This document shows, piece after piece, positions 36,701-50,100 of a stretch of 64,000 nucleotides of DNA. Origin of the DNA: Solenopsis invicta (Eukaryota > Arthropoda > Insecta > Hymenoptera > Formicidae); contig NC_052664.1 of assembly GCF_016802725.1 (NCBI RefSeq), forward strand, positions 27,607,275 through 27,671,274. The letters are read 5' to 3'. A program made the translations under genes and the position numbers. The notes beneath the pieces were generated by a model. It saw only the letters and a program-made list of their open reading frames with translations. It did not search any database and was not told the DNA's origin. Within the stretch, counting starts at the first letter, position 1. Each line of letters starts with the position of its first letter.

Positions 36701-36995
36701 TCGCGTCGCACTTCCGCCCGGATCCACTTTATGCAACAGGAAAACATTGCATCTGAGCACAAGGGCGCATTGTGTCGCGTGGAGTTCGTGCAAAAATCAT
36801 TATCCAACATCCACACTTGGCACGTACTCGTGTCACATTAAGGAAAACAAAACGCTGCACAGTTACGCTCAGAAAAAGAGAAAAATCATTATGCGCCATC
36901 GCCACGGTCCATCTGAAATTTATTTTATTTGTTTATTTTTTAAAATAACGTCCATAACTTTACAGAAAATCGCGACAGACGACAAAACACAGCTG
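33753..36995. other. Noncoding DNA with a GC-rich block
   Basis: The block at 34420-35330 is GC- and CpG-rich with overlapping open frames on both strands. A minus-strand frame (34464-34694) is notable for closely spaced cysteines but has no recognised domain. A pyrimidine tract ending TCGCAG near 35120 could be an acceptor. No gene model is supported. Confidence 0.35.
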
Positions 36996-37130
36996 CACAG
37001 AAAAAAATTTAGTATCAAATCAACGATTTATTGTTTCATATAAGCAAGAATATAAAATCTTCTTGGAAGAATTTATAATCTTAAACAGACATAATTTGCT
37101 TACATAAAGCGAAAAATTTTCTTTTCTGTG
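36996..37130. mobile_element. Short inverted-repeat element, CACAGAAAA ends
   Basis: Left end CACAGAAAAAAATTTAG and right end AAATTTTCTTTTCTGTG are inverted copies enclosing about 100 bp of AT-rich DNA. It is related in style to the CACTGAAAA and CACRGAAAGAAC MITEs. It is noncoding. Confidence 0.5.
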
Positions 37131-37323
37131 TGTGAAAACGAAAACTTATCAGAACAATTTATTTTACAATTCTAGTTTCTTGATCGAACGTTATTAGCTT
37201 TCCAATGATTTATGCCGTTTCCAAATTTCTGTTTCAATCTGTTTCTGTCCGTATTGTATCTCGTAATTGTAATATCAATATTTCAGAAGTTCAGGAATAC
37301 TTAAGAGACTAACATCTACTTCT

Positions 37324-37432
37324 ATCGATGTAAATTAACTTTAATCTCGCTAATCTAACTTGCTCTTTGTCTTTTTTATAGCTAGAAAAAGAGAACAAAC
37401 ATATGAGAAACCGAGAGCAAACTAATCTATTA
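37324..37432. mobile_element. Degenerate relative of the CCAATGTAAATTAA MITE
   Basis: Contains ATGTAAATTAACTTTAATCTCG, CTTTGTCTTTTT, a CTAGAAAAAGAG-like centre and GAGCAAACTAATCTA, in the same order as the better-preserved element at 48298-48413. Boundaries are uncertain. Confidence 0.35.
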
Positions 37433-39044
37433 TCGAATTGGAACAAAAGTTCGGAACTTTTTTCAAGTGAAATTCGGTGAAAGATAGTGATTGGATATTT
37501 ATACATAAATTTACTCAATTACACATGTGCCGCTACAAACTTTTGTTTTAACAATACATTAGTCGTAGAAATGGACACGAGTTCATAATTCGCGTAACAC
37601 GTGGATAATACAATATGCATGACATCATGACCTAAATTACGATCAACTTTTGCTTGACGTATATTTAATAGATTTAGTTTGCTCGCAAAGCATTTAATTT
37701 GTTACGTTCAATTTCCATTATTTTGTAGTTAGTTTTATCCGTCTTTGTACCGACCACCTCGCGTGGCTAACGTTTTCACGGAATTAGCTCCCATATTGGT
37801 CCGTGGTGTCTATTGGCAATCGATCGAGTGTTCAGCCAACCACCATGAATATGCACGAGAGAGTACTTCTAGAAAACGTTCCCAGCGAGCACTCCCGTCG
37901 AATGTGCACCATCGGCTGTTTGATCACCGTGTTCCACGACACAATGGAAATTTGCAATTTACTTCGTTGACTTCCAAGTCGGAAATCGTTGGAAAATATG
38001 CGCGAATATAATACCGAATATAAAATGCTGTACATATATGGCATCCAGCATAGAATGTGATCAATAGCAGAGCTGTACTCTCGAAAAAATTTCAAACTGA
38101 ATTTTCTTCACGATTCAAGCCGCAAGTTTAATCTGTGATATGTTAATTTACAGTTTCAAAGATTTTTAATTTACAGATTGTAATTGAGTTGCAGATATAG
38201 TATAAAAAATGCGAACAATAATCTAGTAATTTGCGATATCGAAAAGTATAAGAGAAAGAAAGAGATTGCTCGTAAAAGAAATGCCGTAAAAGAAATGTGT
38301 ATGCACATTGCGAAGAACGTTGAATAACTGATATTTTTCTCGCATTACGCTTTGTAACTTTTATTGTAATTTCAATATAATATTTTCACAATGTTTCGCC
38401 AAATAGGCAACATGTTTAAAACAAACCGTTTTCATTTGAGCCTTCGACAAAAAAATAATCCACGAGATGAAAAATGGTTCTGAAATTTCGATATTCAACG
38501 TCGGAATGATATTTCAATATATGTGCTACACGATACTTCGTAATCGGCGGCTCTTTGTAGCTTTGCTACCTCAAATTGCAGGCCGGATTGCGCGCGTTGT
38601 TATTTCCATGTTTTTTTAATTAAAAAAATATAATGCGCATGCATGTGCGCCGTGAAATAACGCTCGATTTATGCCTCCGTTCGTTAGTTGGGATGTCGCG
38701 GCGGCAATGCGGTGACGATTCATTCGGAGTTTAACGCACAAAAGCCCGGGTGTACCCATTAGCGAGATACTTCGGGATTCAATTGAATGCGAAAGCCGCG
38801 TTTAATGGCGGGGAATGCGAAACTATCGATAAAGTTTTCCGTTTCCGACCACGACGGGGTGAGTCAAAGAGATCGTCCGCGGCCTTGTAATTCGACTTTT
38901 GTGCTGCTGCAATGAAGGAAGCAAACGACATAATCGAATTATAGCAACATTTAGATAATCTTCCATGAACTCTAACGTTACACGATAACGATGTTACAGC
39001 TGTAATAAACTGTCGCTTTATCGCATTTCAAAAATATAGGGGAA
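37433..39044. other. Noncoding DNA
   Basis: No supported gene. A donor-like GGTGAGTC at about 38857 follows a CpG-rich stretch (38690-38860), but no exon can be delimited. Confidence 0.4.
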
Positions 39045-39790
39045 AATTGCGTATCACTTAATTGATTTTTTTATTATATTTTCTTTTTAATATTGATATG
39101 CATGCAAATGAACATTGGAAATTGTAGCTTGATGTTTCACTATCTATTACTACAATGCTTCATCATTCACCAATAATATATTAATTTGTTGTAAATCTTT
39201 TAGCAATGTGCTGCAAAAAGTACGATTTAATTAATTGATCGCCTAGATCGTATCTTGGATGTCTTAAATTCTATCGCATTTGAAAGTATCCAATTTAAGA
39301 ATTAAAATAATTAAAAATGTAAGGAATCGTTGAGTAATATTTAAAATAAAATTAATTACTCATATTATTATTACTATTATCATTTACCAGGCTTACATTA
39401 ATAATTTATTGCAACAATTTTTGTGTGTGATTTAAAAAATTAAAAAAATTTAATAGATTTCATAAAAATATCAATTTAATCTATAATTATAAATATATAG
39501 GTACATTTAATGTAAAATATTCAATAATAAATTTTTTTTTACGAAAATGTAAAAATTCAATATAAAATAGCATCATTATATTAACAACTATAAATCGATA
39601 AAAAATTAACTTAGTTATATTTGATTTTTTTTCGAGTGTTTTTAGCACGCATAAGACAAGATAAAACTTATTAAATCTTTTATTTATTTCATATTATTTT
39701 TACTAAATGTTGCTTAATTTTAATAAAAATAAAATATTGATAAAGTAAGATTTAGCCAACCAGTACGCAGTCAATAACTTTTACCGAAAT
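39045..39790. repeat. Dispersed repeat, copy 2 (uninterrupted)
   Basis: Collinear with 24850-26290. At about 39455-39490 it reads AAATTTAATAGATTTCATAAA, where copy 1 carries the 430 bp foldback element between two AAACTTGA words. It therefore serves as a paralogous empty site. It is noncoding. Confidence 0.5.
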
Positions 39791-40991
39791 TATAAGAAAA
39801 GAAAAAAATGATAGTTATTAATTCACAATTTGACAGACTGCGAACATAATTATTTTAACAAGTTTAAAAAACTCTTTTTTAATTTTAATTAACTCTTTAT
39901 AATTTTTTAGTTACAATTTTTTTCACATAAAAATATTTTAATATATTTTAAAATTAATTATGTCTACGGCGTTAAAATATATCTGTTTCCAAGTTTCTAA
40001 ATATATTAATTAATTAATTAATTAATTCAAATTGCTTATATTAAAAAATTTCTTCTGTATTTACGTTGATAAAAATACGAATAATTGGTATATCGTCACT
40101 GATTGCATATCAAATTGTTTTTTTTTTGCGTTGATAGATTGCTTTTTATTTACAAGATAAACATCGAGAATTGTCGCGTTGCGCGGTATAATAAATCATT
40201 GCACGGTCTTAAATCCGGAGCCGCGTTGTCCCAAAACGAGAAGCTACGGTTATCGCGCAGTCGGCTGGCTACTTCGCAATTATGATTTTAATTATGAACG
40301 GGCGTTACCGAGAAGCCTGACGGAGCCCCGTTGTTATCCGCGTGACGCACTCTTGATTCGCGAAATTAAGTGAAAATATTTATGAGCAATTTACACGCGG
40401 CCGATATTACGCGTTGCATGTTTCACGCGGTAACGCGCGCACATCGCCGTCTCACGGTACTCCGTCGACCACGGACTTTGTCGCAAATTAAATGCGGTCG
40501 CCGTCGGGCTTATCCCGGTTGGAAATTTCCCCTGAATTATTGACGAACTGCCGCTTTTGACTCTTGATGAAAGGAGCGTCAGCTCCTTTATTCCCTACGT
40601 AGCGTGGAGTGTAATGAATCTAGCAATAATCAACTCATTCGACAAAAGAAGTGTCCCTTGTGGCTTCAACGGGCTTCATTAATTTTCCATCATTTACTAC
40701 AAATCGAAAAAAACGTAGAGAAATTAACTTTAATTCTGAGCCACAGCAATATTATACGTGAGCCTCTATCTTTTCACTTATTATTATTCTCCCTTTATTG
40801 CTTACTATTGTTTAAATTTAAACTCTAATAAATTGAAATGGATCGCGTGAAATAGACAATGAGAGAAAAAAAAAATCGAGAGCACTGGTAGATTAAGCAG
40901 CAATATATTTTAAGTGAATGGCTTCAGTGAAAACGACGATTGTGGTCGGACACGGCTGACCTCACTTCGCTTCTACCACTAGCGCTGCGCT
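39791..40991. other. Noncoding DNA upstream of the CRISP promoter
   Basis: AT-rich, with an (ATTA)n run near 40006-40026, becoming CpG-rich at 40200-40560. No gene is supported. Confidence 0.4.
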
Positions 40992-41000
40992 TATATAAAA
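40992..41000 (+). promoter_or_regulatory. TATA box, likely CRISP promoter
   Basis: TATATAAAA, with a transcription start expected at about 41015-41030. It is followed about 130 bases later by a consensus splice donor, and is the nearest convincing core promoter upstream of the CRISP coding exons, on the same strand. The link to that gene is inferred from position and splice signals. Confidence 0.45.
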
Positions 41001-41021
41001 GCCGTACCTCACTCGCATTAG

Positions 41022-41123
41022 AATAAACCGTATCTGTCTACAGCGTGATGCACATCAAACGTGTAATAAATGTGGAACATGTGGTAGTACTACGGCATCA
41101 CCATATCGTTTTAACTCTCGGAG
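41022..41123 (+). other. Candidate 5' UTR exon of the CRISP gene
   Basis: Runs from the expected start to donor GGAG|GTGAGT (GT at 41124-41125). It holds an ATG at 41048 that stays open to the donor. Joined to the acceptor at 44031 (TTTCAG|), this frame ends in a TGA at 44049-44051, overlapping the main start codon. Start position is approximate. Confidence 0.4.
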
Positions 41124-43451
41124 GTGAGTCGTGAGCACTGCGAATTGACAAAGGAGAGAATTTGTCCTCTGTCACATATGTACAATTTTGAAATAATGCC
41201 AAGGCGCAGATAAGCCTTACAAGTTTCAAACTTTACACAATAATAAGTTCGAAAGTTATTTATGCAATTTTGTTGTGTCTCTGATTAGAGATTTGTATTA
41301 ACTGCGACAGCTGAATAATTAAATGATTTTAATTATAAGCTCGTATAAAAATGTTTGTGCTTTTTACAACCTCTTCAGCTCATTTAACTTTTATTTCGTG
41401 CTTTCGCATGCAGAATGCACTTTCGACCGAAGCATAAAAATGACAGGTCGTAAAAAAAAAGTTGATAAGAATTCTTTTCTTTTATACTACCTATTTAGAA
41501 AATATAATTCCCGTGATAACACAGAAGACGTCTGAGATTCTCTCAGAGAGACTCGTTAAATAAAAAATTGATGTAAAACGGAAGAATTTAAAAAAAAAAT
41601 GAAAGGTAAAACTTTTATAAAGTGACAGTTTGCAAGTTAAAAGGCAACGGTGATAAAAATTATCACGGACGACAAAATCGTCGTCGCTTCCGTGAGATTC
41701 CCGAATTCGCGAAATTCTGTTCGCTTTGTTTTGCCGCTCCTCAAACATGCGCATCTGGCCAACGGGGTCAACAAAGCGCGAATAGTTATTACGACTCGGA
41801 CATCCGCACGCCATATGCTTAGTATGTCGAAGCAAATAGCAACAGCCTGTACGAAATTCCGAATGTTCGGCGAGTTCGCATTAGCGTTTCCCTGGAGCCC
41901 CGAGAAACCACGAGTACTTTCGACGAGAACTTCAGATATTAATGCACTGGATATTCGTAAAGTTTGTCTTTATTCAGTCATGTGCGGATACGAAATGCGG
42001 ATCATATATTTGAAAGATACCATCGATTGCATGTTTATACACTCTGCGTGTAATAAATCTTTTAATGTAATATTGATAAAATGATACAATATAAAATGCA
42101 AATTGATATAATATCGTGCTTTTCAAATTAAATGAATCTGTTAAAATATTAAAGGCATATAAAACGTGTGACATTATGTAATAAAATATGAAAATATTTA
42201 ATCAAAGAAAATTTTAGGAACTCTCGTTATTAATTCTTGTTTCTTGATTACAAGTGAAATTGGACAAGCGGGTGTGCTTCACGTTTGTCGATTTCAGGAT
42301 TGAACGATCAAAATCTAATCAACGCGAGAAGCGTGCCAAGAGGCATCCATATGTATCATCTGTCTTAAACTATTTTGCATATGCCCCGACTGCGAGGGAG
42401 AAAAGGGGCGGCGGCGCGGCGGAAAACGGAGGAATCGGAATATCTTTCGTCCGGAAGACGGAGGATATTCTAAAAGGGAAAATGAAAAGTGGCGGACATA
42501 AGAATGTGCGCAGAACTGAGGAAACAAAATGTGCCTTTGATGTCGTTCAGCTTGGTCGAACCTTTTTGCATTCCTTTGATACTTCGAAGTCCTCAAAGTC
42601 TTCGCAGTAGATAGAACAGACGAAGAAGATGAGCTTTGGTCTCGCCGTCCAAAGAGGCTCGTATTAAAGAGAACGTATTCAAGAGAACATAATATTGTTC
42701 GACTGTACAGACTCATTTTTTTCTGATTTTTATGCATATAACGAATATACGCATTAAATATTTGAGACGATAATTAAATGGATTCTAAAAATAAAAATTT
42801 ATCTTAATGTACATTTGAAAATACTTTTTACATTTAATATGCGTCCCGATAATTGAAGCATCCATAGCCACAAGAATTAAATTTATGAACTTAAATAATG
42901 TCAATCACTCGAGATCAATTAAAGAGTGCTAAAATATGGATAACTGTCATTTAATAATTTCTATGGGTTTTTACTTATATGCCAGCTGATCAAAAATAAT
43001 TTAACGATGTATTTTTTTGGCAATTTCAAATCAATATTTCAAATTGAAAAACGCAATTTTTACCTTCCAAATTTCTCGGTTAAATCGAGGGAATTGGAAA
43101 CATTATACGGGTCTCAATGAGAGTATTTTATTGTTGCCTAGTGGAACGATGTGGGAAAAAAAAATCGAGAGATTTTGTTCGTTTGGCGAGCTATTGCGTG
43201 AATGCCGTTCAACGTAATCTGTCTTCGTACGTGCCATTTGCCTTTGACGTTTACCACCGCGAAGGGTGCTGTGCTATTGATGATAGTGGCGGCGTTGTCA
43301 GGCTTGATAGCGGGGTTGATAACGCTACGCCTGTGGACACAGTTTCGCGGGCGAGAAATAATGAAATTTGCCGTTGACGAGGCGAATGGTGATTAATGAG
43401 CCGCACACAGGTGCAAATGTCGTGTCGCTCAGCTGAGACTGCGCACATGTG

Positions 43452-43527
<76 letters not shown>

Positions 43528-44031
43528 ACTGTGCTGGAAAAGTTCGACGACCGAATGACTAACAAGAGCAGGGAGAAAAAGATTGATCGAGATACAATTG
43601 TATGTACGAAGATAAAAAACTACGTACGAACTTCGTTTGCAGTTTCTTTGGCCGATTCGAAGTCGATTTTCCTTCAACAAGGCATTAGATGGAGCTCAAT
43701 CCCTCGTTTTTTTTTAATTTTCAACATTGATTATCTTGAGGATTAAGCGGTTACGTTAAGAGTAAAGTTGTTTAAGTAAAGTTAAAGAACGAATAGATAA
43801 TAAGGGCAAACGAATCGATTTACGAAAGGCCAATCACATAATTTCAATTGCTCGTAATGTAATGCACGAAAGAAGATGTCCTACAGTTTCCAAGTCCCAA
43901 CTTTCCACTCATTTTTGAATATTCAATGCGATCTCAAAGTTTGTAATTTTTCATCGCCTTGTACATTAATAGAATAAGAAACTTGACAACAAGAACGCTT
44001 GAAATATAAACGGTTTCATTTTATGTTTCAG
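41124..44031 (+). other. Putative 5' UTR intron of the CRISP gene
   Basis: Bounded by GTGAGT and TTATGTTTCAG. It contains a (CT)n-(GT)n microsatellite at 43452-43524 and CpG-rich patches at 41650-41930 and 42300-42640. Open frames inside are mutually overlapping and domain-free. Confidence 0.4.
43452..43524. repeat. Compound (CT)n(GT)n microsatellite
   Basis: About 11 CT units run directly into about 26 GT units. Dipeptide-repeat frames arise across it on both strands and are artefacts. Confidence 0.9.
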
Positions 44032-44047
44032 CTCATATACAGAAACA

Positions 44048-44129
44048 ATGAGGTGGCTTTGGATAATTGTCTTAGTGGCTCTGGCGCTGCCAGCTGCTGT
44101 CCCACGAAGAATCCACAGAAGCAAGCCCA
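44048..44129 (+). CDS. CRISP exon 1: start codon and signal peptide
   Basis: Encodes residues 1-27 plus the first base of codon 28. It opens MRWLWIIVLVALALPAA, a hydrophobic core with small residues before a cleavage site near residue 17. It ends at CCCA|GTAAGT, a near-perfect donor. This ATG is the first in-frame one after the TTTCAG acceptor at 44030-44031, and there is no alternative start with a signal sequence. Confidence 0.85.
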
Positions 44130-47100
44130 GTAAGTAATAAGCTTTTAATAAGTAGTTTTCTCTCACGAGCAGTTATAGCAGGAAAATATTTTTCCTAAAA
44201 TAAATCGCTTTAAAAGAATTCACGCAAAGAGAATAACTTTCTGTTTTTTTTCTTTCTCATAAATTATTTTTTTTATTCATTATAATCATTGACTTGGCCG
44301 TTGTTGCGCATTTTCAATGCTCATTTGAGAAACGTTCGCGAGAGATTTCACGAGATAAGCTTTTGTATACAAGAACATTAAAGAACCTATCAGATAACTA
44401 TCCAAAAAGATATTCAATCAAAATGCTCCCGTTTTCACCGTTATCCTATCACGAACATTCCTGTACGATTCCCGAAAGCATCGGAAAGCTACTCGATACA
44501 TTGCAAGCAGGCGGAAAGTCGATTTTGATCGAGACGAGGAGAATCACTTCACATCGTAATTGAAGAAAACCGCCATTGCTTGTTTCTCCGCGTTACGGTA
44601 AGCCGATCTCGAAAGATATCCGTGATTGGTCAAATATATACACGATATTGCTAAAAATTATTTTACGATAGATTTTCAATTTTTCTAACAATCTGGATGA
44701 TGAAAACTAGATAAAAATATTGTTATTTCTAAATGACGATACAAAGTGGAAACAATGAAATATCTTCAATAATAACTAAAAAAAATATCGTGACATTTGA
44801 TGGTCGTAAGAGCACAGTCTGAAAGCATTTTCATTTTTCAGTTGAATATTTGCATAATTTTTAAAATAATCAAAATTTTACGTCACGATGTAGCTCGCCG
44901 TTATGAAGTGATGCTAATATACCAATATGACATTTGTTATAAAGTATTTTTACTTTTTCAAAATGTTTTCAAAGTAAACATTTTAAAGTTGAACATGCTT
45001 TCTCGTTTCTTTTTAAAGTTGGATTTGTATTATCATATCCACATATATTTAGCATTTATTCATATTTAATATCATTCAATTTATTCTGTACACATTTCGA
45101 GTTATGCAAAATTAAACAATAGCGTGGGATTTTACTAATGCAGCCACAAACGTGCTGACGCCTCAACAAGGCTTAATATAACCTCTTTTTTCAATTTTTT
45201 TAACGAAATAGTCTTTCGATAAGTTTATGATTATTATATAAGTTCTGCTAGTGTATATACAGTATAAAAACATTTTGTATTTATCTTATAAACGATCCTT
45301 ATTAAAATTTTTGTGTTGAGAATTTTTAACATCATGTGTTATATAAATATTTTGTATTAAATTGATATACAACATTTCTTAACGTCAAGATAATACAATT
45401 TATAAGCAAATAAATGAATAACATAAAAATATATTCTAATTTTGAAACATTAATTTTCTAAGATAAATAAAATATACGTGTCAACATATCATAAATGTTA
45501 ATTTTACTGAAGAAACATGCTTCCACAATTTGTTTCCAAATTGTATCAAAGCGTTACATTTTTTATATTAATTTTGTACATAATATTTCTGTTATTTTCT
45601 AACATATTTATATTGTGTTAATTTAACACAAAAATTTAAGTAGACTATGTTCAGTTTTAAAATATTGAGTCTTGCTAAAGTTATTGTACAAAATGTAAAA
45701 GATGCCATAATACCACCTTTTCCTCTGTCCTTTTTATTTTCTTATTTTCATATTTCTTTATGTCCTGATGGACACATCTTTTCCGGGAAAGCAAATTAAA
45801 TACGCTCCGTTCTTCGAGATAAGATTTGGTCAAGATCTGGCCCCGAGATTTTTCATTCGCTTTCCGTAAAAAGGAAATGAGTAGTCGCAGAACTGTCAGC
45901 CGGACTCAGGCCTCTGCCTATGACAGATGTCGATTGAAAGGAAATATATCTCCTTTTTGTTTTTCAGCGCCACGACTGTACGGCGACAGAGTCTCTGTCA
46001 GTTCAATAACGACCACTAACAGCAAGGTACGGCAAAAGATCGTGGACACCCACAATTACTTTCGCACGCAGGTCAAGCCAACTGCCGCCAACATGCTCAT
46101 CATGGTGAGTACCCCGTTCTTATTCTCATCTAATAAGAGAAAAATCCTGTTCGGTTCAATAAACTTCCGGAAGACTTTTCGAAATACTGCGTGACAATTA
46201 CTAATCACAATTCTATTTTGAAGAATTGACTCCTTCATTATCGAAGGCTATATCATTAAAACTTTATTATGCGCTGGCAACAAGTTATTTTATACATCAC
46301 GTCTACAATTGCTTTCAAAATATTTAATCATGCGATAATAAATAAATTATTAACTTGTCAGTTAAATCGCGCTTTTCTAATTACACGAGTGTTTTTGTGT
46401 TAAAAATTTCCGAGTTTATTTGACACGTACAAATATATTGAACAAGAAGTCATTTGTCAGAAACAGATCCACGAAGACGTCACTTGACGGTGATCCCTCG
46501 TTGCGGGATCGAGCGATAAACGCTTTATGAAGGGAAAACCTTATGTGAACGTCTTCTGCGGCGGTAGAAGTACAAATACAAGTATTCCAGCGAGACACGA
46601 AATCGATATATCCTATTTCCGTTGATCGACGCCTGTCCGTGTGACTCAAACTTCAAAGTAAAATTGGTTTTGCCGAGCGGAAGTAAACGTTACGCGCTTC
46701 ATCGGGACGTTTACAGGAACTTTCGCCGAGCGCGATAACCACCTTTCTATAAATTTCATCGGCAGTTCATCACGATATTTCACAAACGTTTGCTTTTTGT
46801 CCGTTGTCGTTCTCGCGTTACAGCGATCGACAGTCGATACGGGAGCTTTGATACACTTGTAATTGTATTGCATCTACTCGTGACGGTATATTTTTGTTAT
46901 TTCACGAACAGCACTTGGGAATTTTATCAAGGCGTGATATAAGATAGTTTTATGATCTCTCTCTCTCTGTGACAAATGCACCAAATTTTTACTTTAAAAC
47001 GAATTTATATGCTTCCCTAACGATTACTTGGAAAGAGTCATAAAATAAAAGATTTATGATTTAACCACCATTCCTGCAGATTGTTTATTAGGTTTGCGCA

Positions 47101-50100
47101 AAAAGTTCATCCTATCAATAAAATAAGTTTTAGCAAAATCGAGTCTAAAGTATCACCATGGACTTTAATATACTTTGCGTTTTATTTAGAAAGAAATTTT
47201 TCGCTTCTCTTTTCAAAGAAGTCTAGTTTTAACCAAAATTGGAAGGTAACGCGTTATTTGTAACGTCGTTACCGTTACAATCACTTTTTTCATTAAAAAT
47301 AAAAATAAATGGATATGACGACGTTACATTTCCTTATTTGCAAAGCAATTACATTTCGTCGGTAACGGTAACGATTTGAGGAGTTACTTTTATTGTTGGT
47401 CTGTAAAATTTCCAGCATTGCGCAGATAGAAACTAGTGTTGCCAGAAATGCGACGTTTTTAGCATTCCTTTAAATGTTCTGACGTGAATGTATATTAAAC
47501 ACAATTTTGTTGTAATCAGACTACTATTAAATTTGAAATATTTTGAGCATCTAAATTTTTAAATATATCAGCTTCACTAAGATCCAAGATTCCTTCGCGC
47601 AGAATTCGTGAATAATGTGAGCGAGCGGTTTCGCAGCCCGTTCGAATAATAGCAATGACGCTCGCTTTGAAATTCTATCGATTTTCCCAGATTCTCATCT
47701 TTCGGTGTTCCTTCGACAATACGTTGTCACTTTTCAAAATGGAGTCTTTCCAAACTCTTTGGTTCGCGTATTTCTCTTTCCTTATAGAAATAAAAATAGC
47801 TTTTCGACTGCACTATAGTCTCGATATCAATATCAATAAATTATTTCGTTTAAATTTGATTAATTATGATGCTTTAATATACCGAAAACTGTACATAGTT
47901 TGAAATAATTTAATATGTAATTAAAAAATTTGTGATGAAATATAAAATATTGCAGACACTTTTTCTCTATTTTTCTACAATAATATTAATAGATATTTAT
48001 GTATATTTTAAATAAGTTATTAAATTATTATTAAAATATTAGGAATACATTATTATTTTCCTGTATGTCATGTTTGGAAAAAAATATTATATATAGTAAC
48101 AAATTCGTAACAAAAGGCACTTCTTGATTAATTTAAAAATATTGTAGCAATTCAAATTTATTTTTACAAGAAGTCCGTCCGCAAACTTAAATTGTATGAT
48201 AATCCTTCAAAGATTTGAATTCATATAATATTTCAATGATACATAATACACATCACGTTGTAATGTGAATTAGAAAACACAGATTTATGTTTATTTTTAC
48301 CAATGTAAATTAATTTTAATCTCGGTTTATAACGTAGTCTTTATCCTTTTCTAATTTACTAGAAAAAAATGAAAAGTAAATTAAACTGCGCTCAAAGTTA
48401 ATCTACATTGGTATTAGCCGACTTATTATTCGTAAAATTCGTACAAGTAACATTTACAGAAATAATTAACGAGTGAGGAGGCACTCTTCTGAAAACGCAA
48501 TAGAAATGGCACAATAAATACAACGGTAATTCAACTTTCGTGCACAATGCGCATTTAATTTGAGTTTTTGGCAACTTTGCAGTAGACAACATGCCGTTAA
48601 TTGGACTGATTAAAATTAAACGGCGAAAGCGCTCGTTATCCGCTCGTTTCGCGATTTTCCGCATTTCTCTGGAAAATTATCAGAAATACCGAATGTAAAT
48701 GCTATAGCAATTATTGTATGTAACACGTGCCTTTCTTCTATTTGGATAATAAAGCAACGATAACAAGATGCGCGCTGTTATTTTAGAAATAATGGATAAT
48801 TAAATAACGGTAACAGATTATTTAACCGTAAACAATTTCAATTGAATAAAGTATAAATTTATGATAGAAATCATTATGAAAAGACCAACAAAAATATAAT
48901 TATTTCTGCTGTAAACAATTATCTTTTACTTAATTAAACAATTATACATAGATATGTGCGCACATACATATATATGCATATATTTTACCTAAACCTAATT
49001 GTAAATTCATTCTTGCGAATATATTTCTATTACTCAATAAGTGCTTCATATTAAGATGTTAAACGCGCTGTGCATACAAAATAGCGGGCTTTATCGGAAA
49101 GATTTACCTTACGAAGCGGTTTACTTGATCAGAAAACTGAATTTTCGAGGTTCGCCGTCGAGTACGGTGCAAGATTTCAATTTCCGCCTGTATCGACGTT
49201 ATTATCCGATCTATATATAAACATGTATGTGTACTATATATCACTCACTTCCCGTTGTTTCTCACGGCGATACAGCGCAGGAGGTATTTCAGAAGGGAAG
49301 GCGATATCCACCGCGGTTGCTAGTTTAACCCAAACAAATCGAAATGTAGATTAATTCAATCGCCTTTCCTTATAAAAGAAAACAAAGCAAATATAAGAAT
49401 AAAATCGAGATTATGTAAAGAGGAAATTGAAATAAAATAATACGACAGCGATTGGAATAAAATGGTACGATTATTAAATTTTTATAATTTTTATTTTATT
49501 TTTTAATCTAACATTAGTAACAATATGTTATAGTTTGACGTTCTTTGTTTGCGGATTTATTATTCGCGATTGACATATCCATAACCATATTTCTTTATTC
49601 GCGATAGATATTTCAATATTCTCTGTTTTTAGATCAGCGATCTCTCAATTTCATGTTTCTCATAGCAATCTTGAGTTACTATTATATCGACTATTTATTT
49701 TTCTTTTCCATTCCGCCAAATTTCAATTCCGCAAGAATAATAGCGAATGGCTCTCAAAACATTTTTTTTTTAATTTAATAAATTTATTATTTAGCTTTAA
49801 TACTTTTGTTAACAAATAATTTTTTTTATTTTTTATGTTTATCTCTTTAAACTCTTGTAACATTGCTATGTTAGGTTATTTCATTTTCTTGTAACTTCAT
49901 AATTCACTTCATAATTCACTACGCTAATAATTGCATTTATCAATTACATTTTATATTCCTTTTTTTAGTATTAACATAAATATCTATGCTATTATTACAT
50001 TATGCTATTGTTATTATGTTATTTTTTATTTTTCTATTATAAAACGTATTCTCCAGTTTTTCACGTCTATATACGTTTGTAATTATTTTTATCTGTATTT

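Noticed and set aside
38849..38866. GGTGAGTC donor-like site
   Set aside because: No plausible exon start, frame or promoter could be linked to it.
43251..43746. Val-Cys and Thr-His repeat frames
   Set aside because: Artefacts of the (CT)n(GT)n microsatellite.
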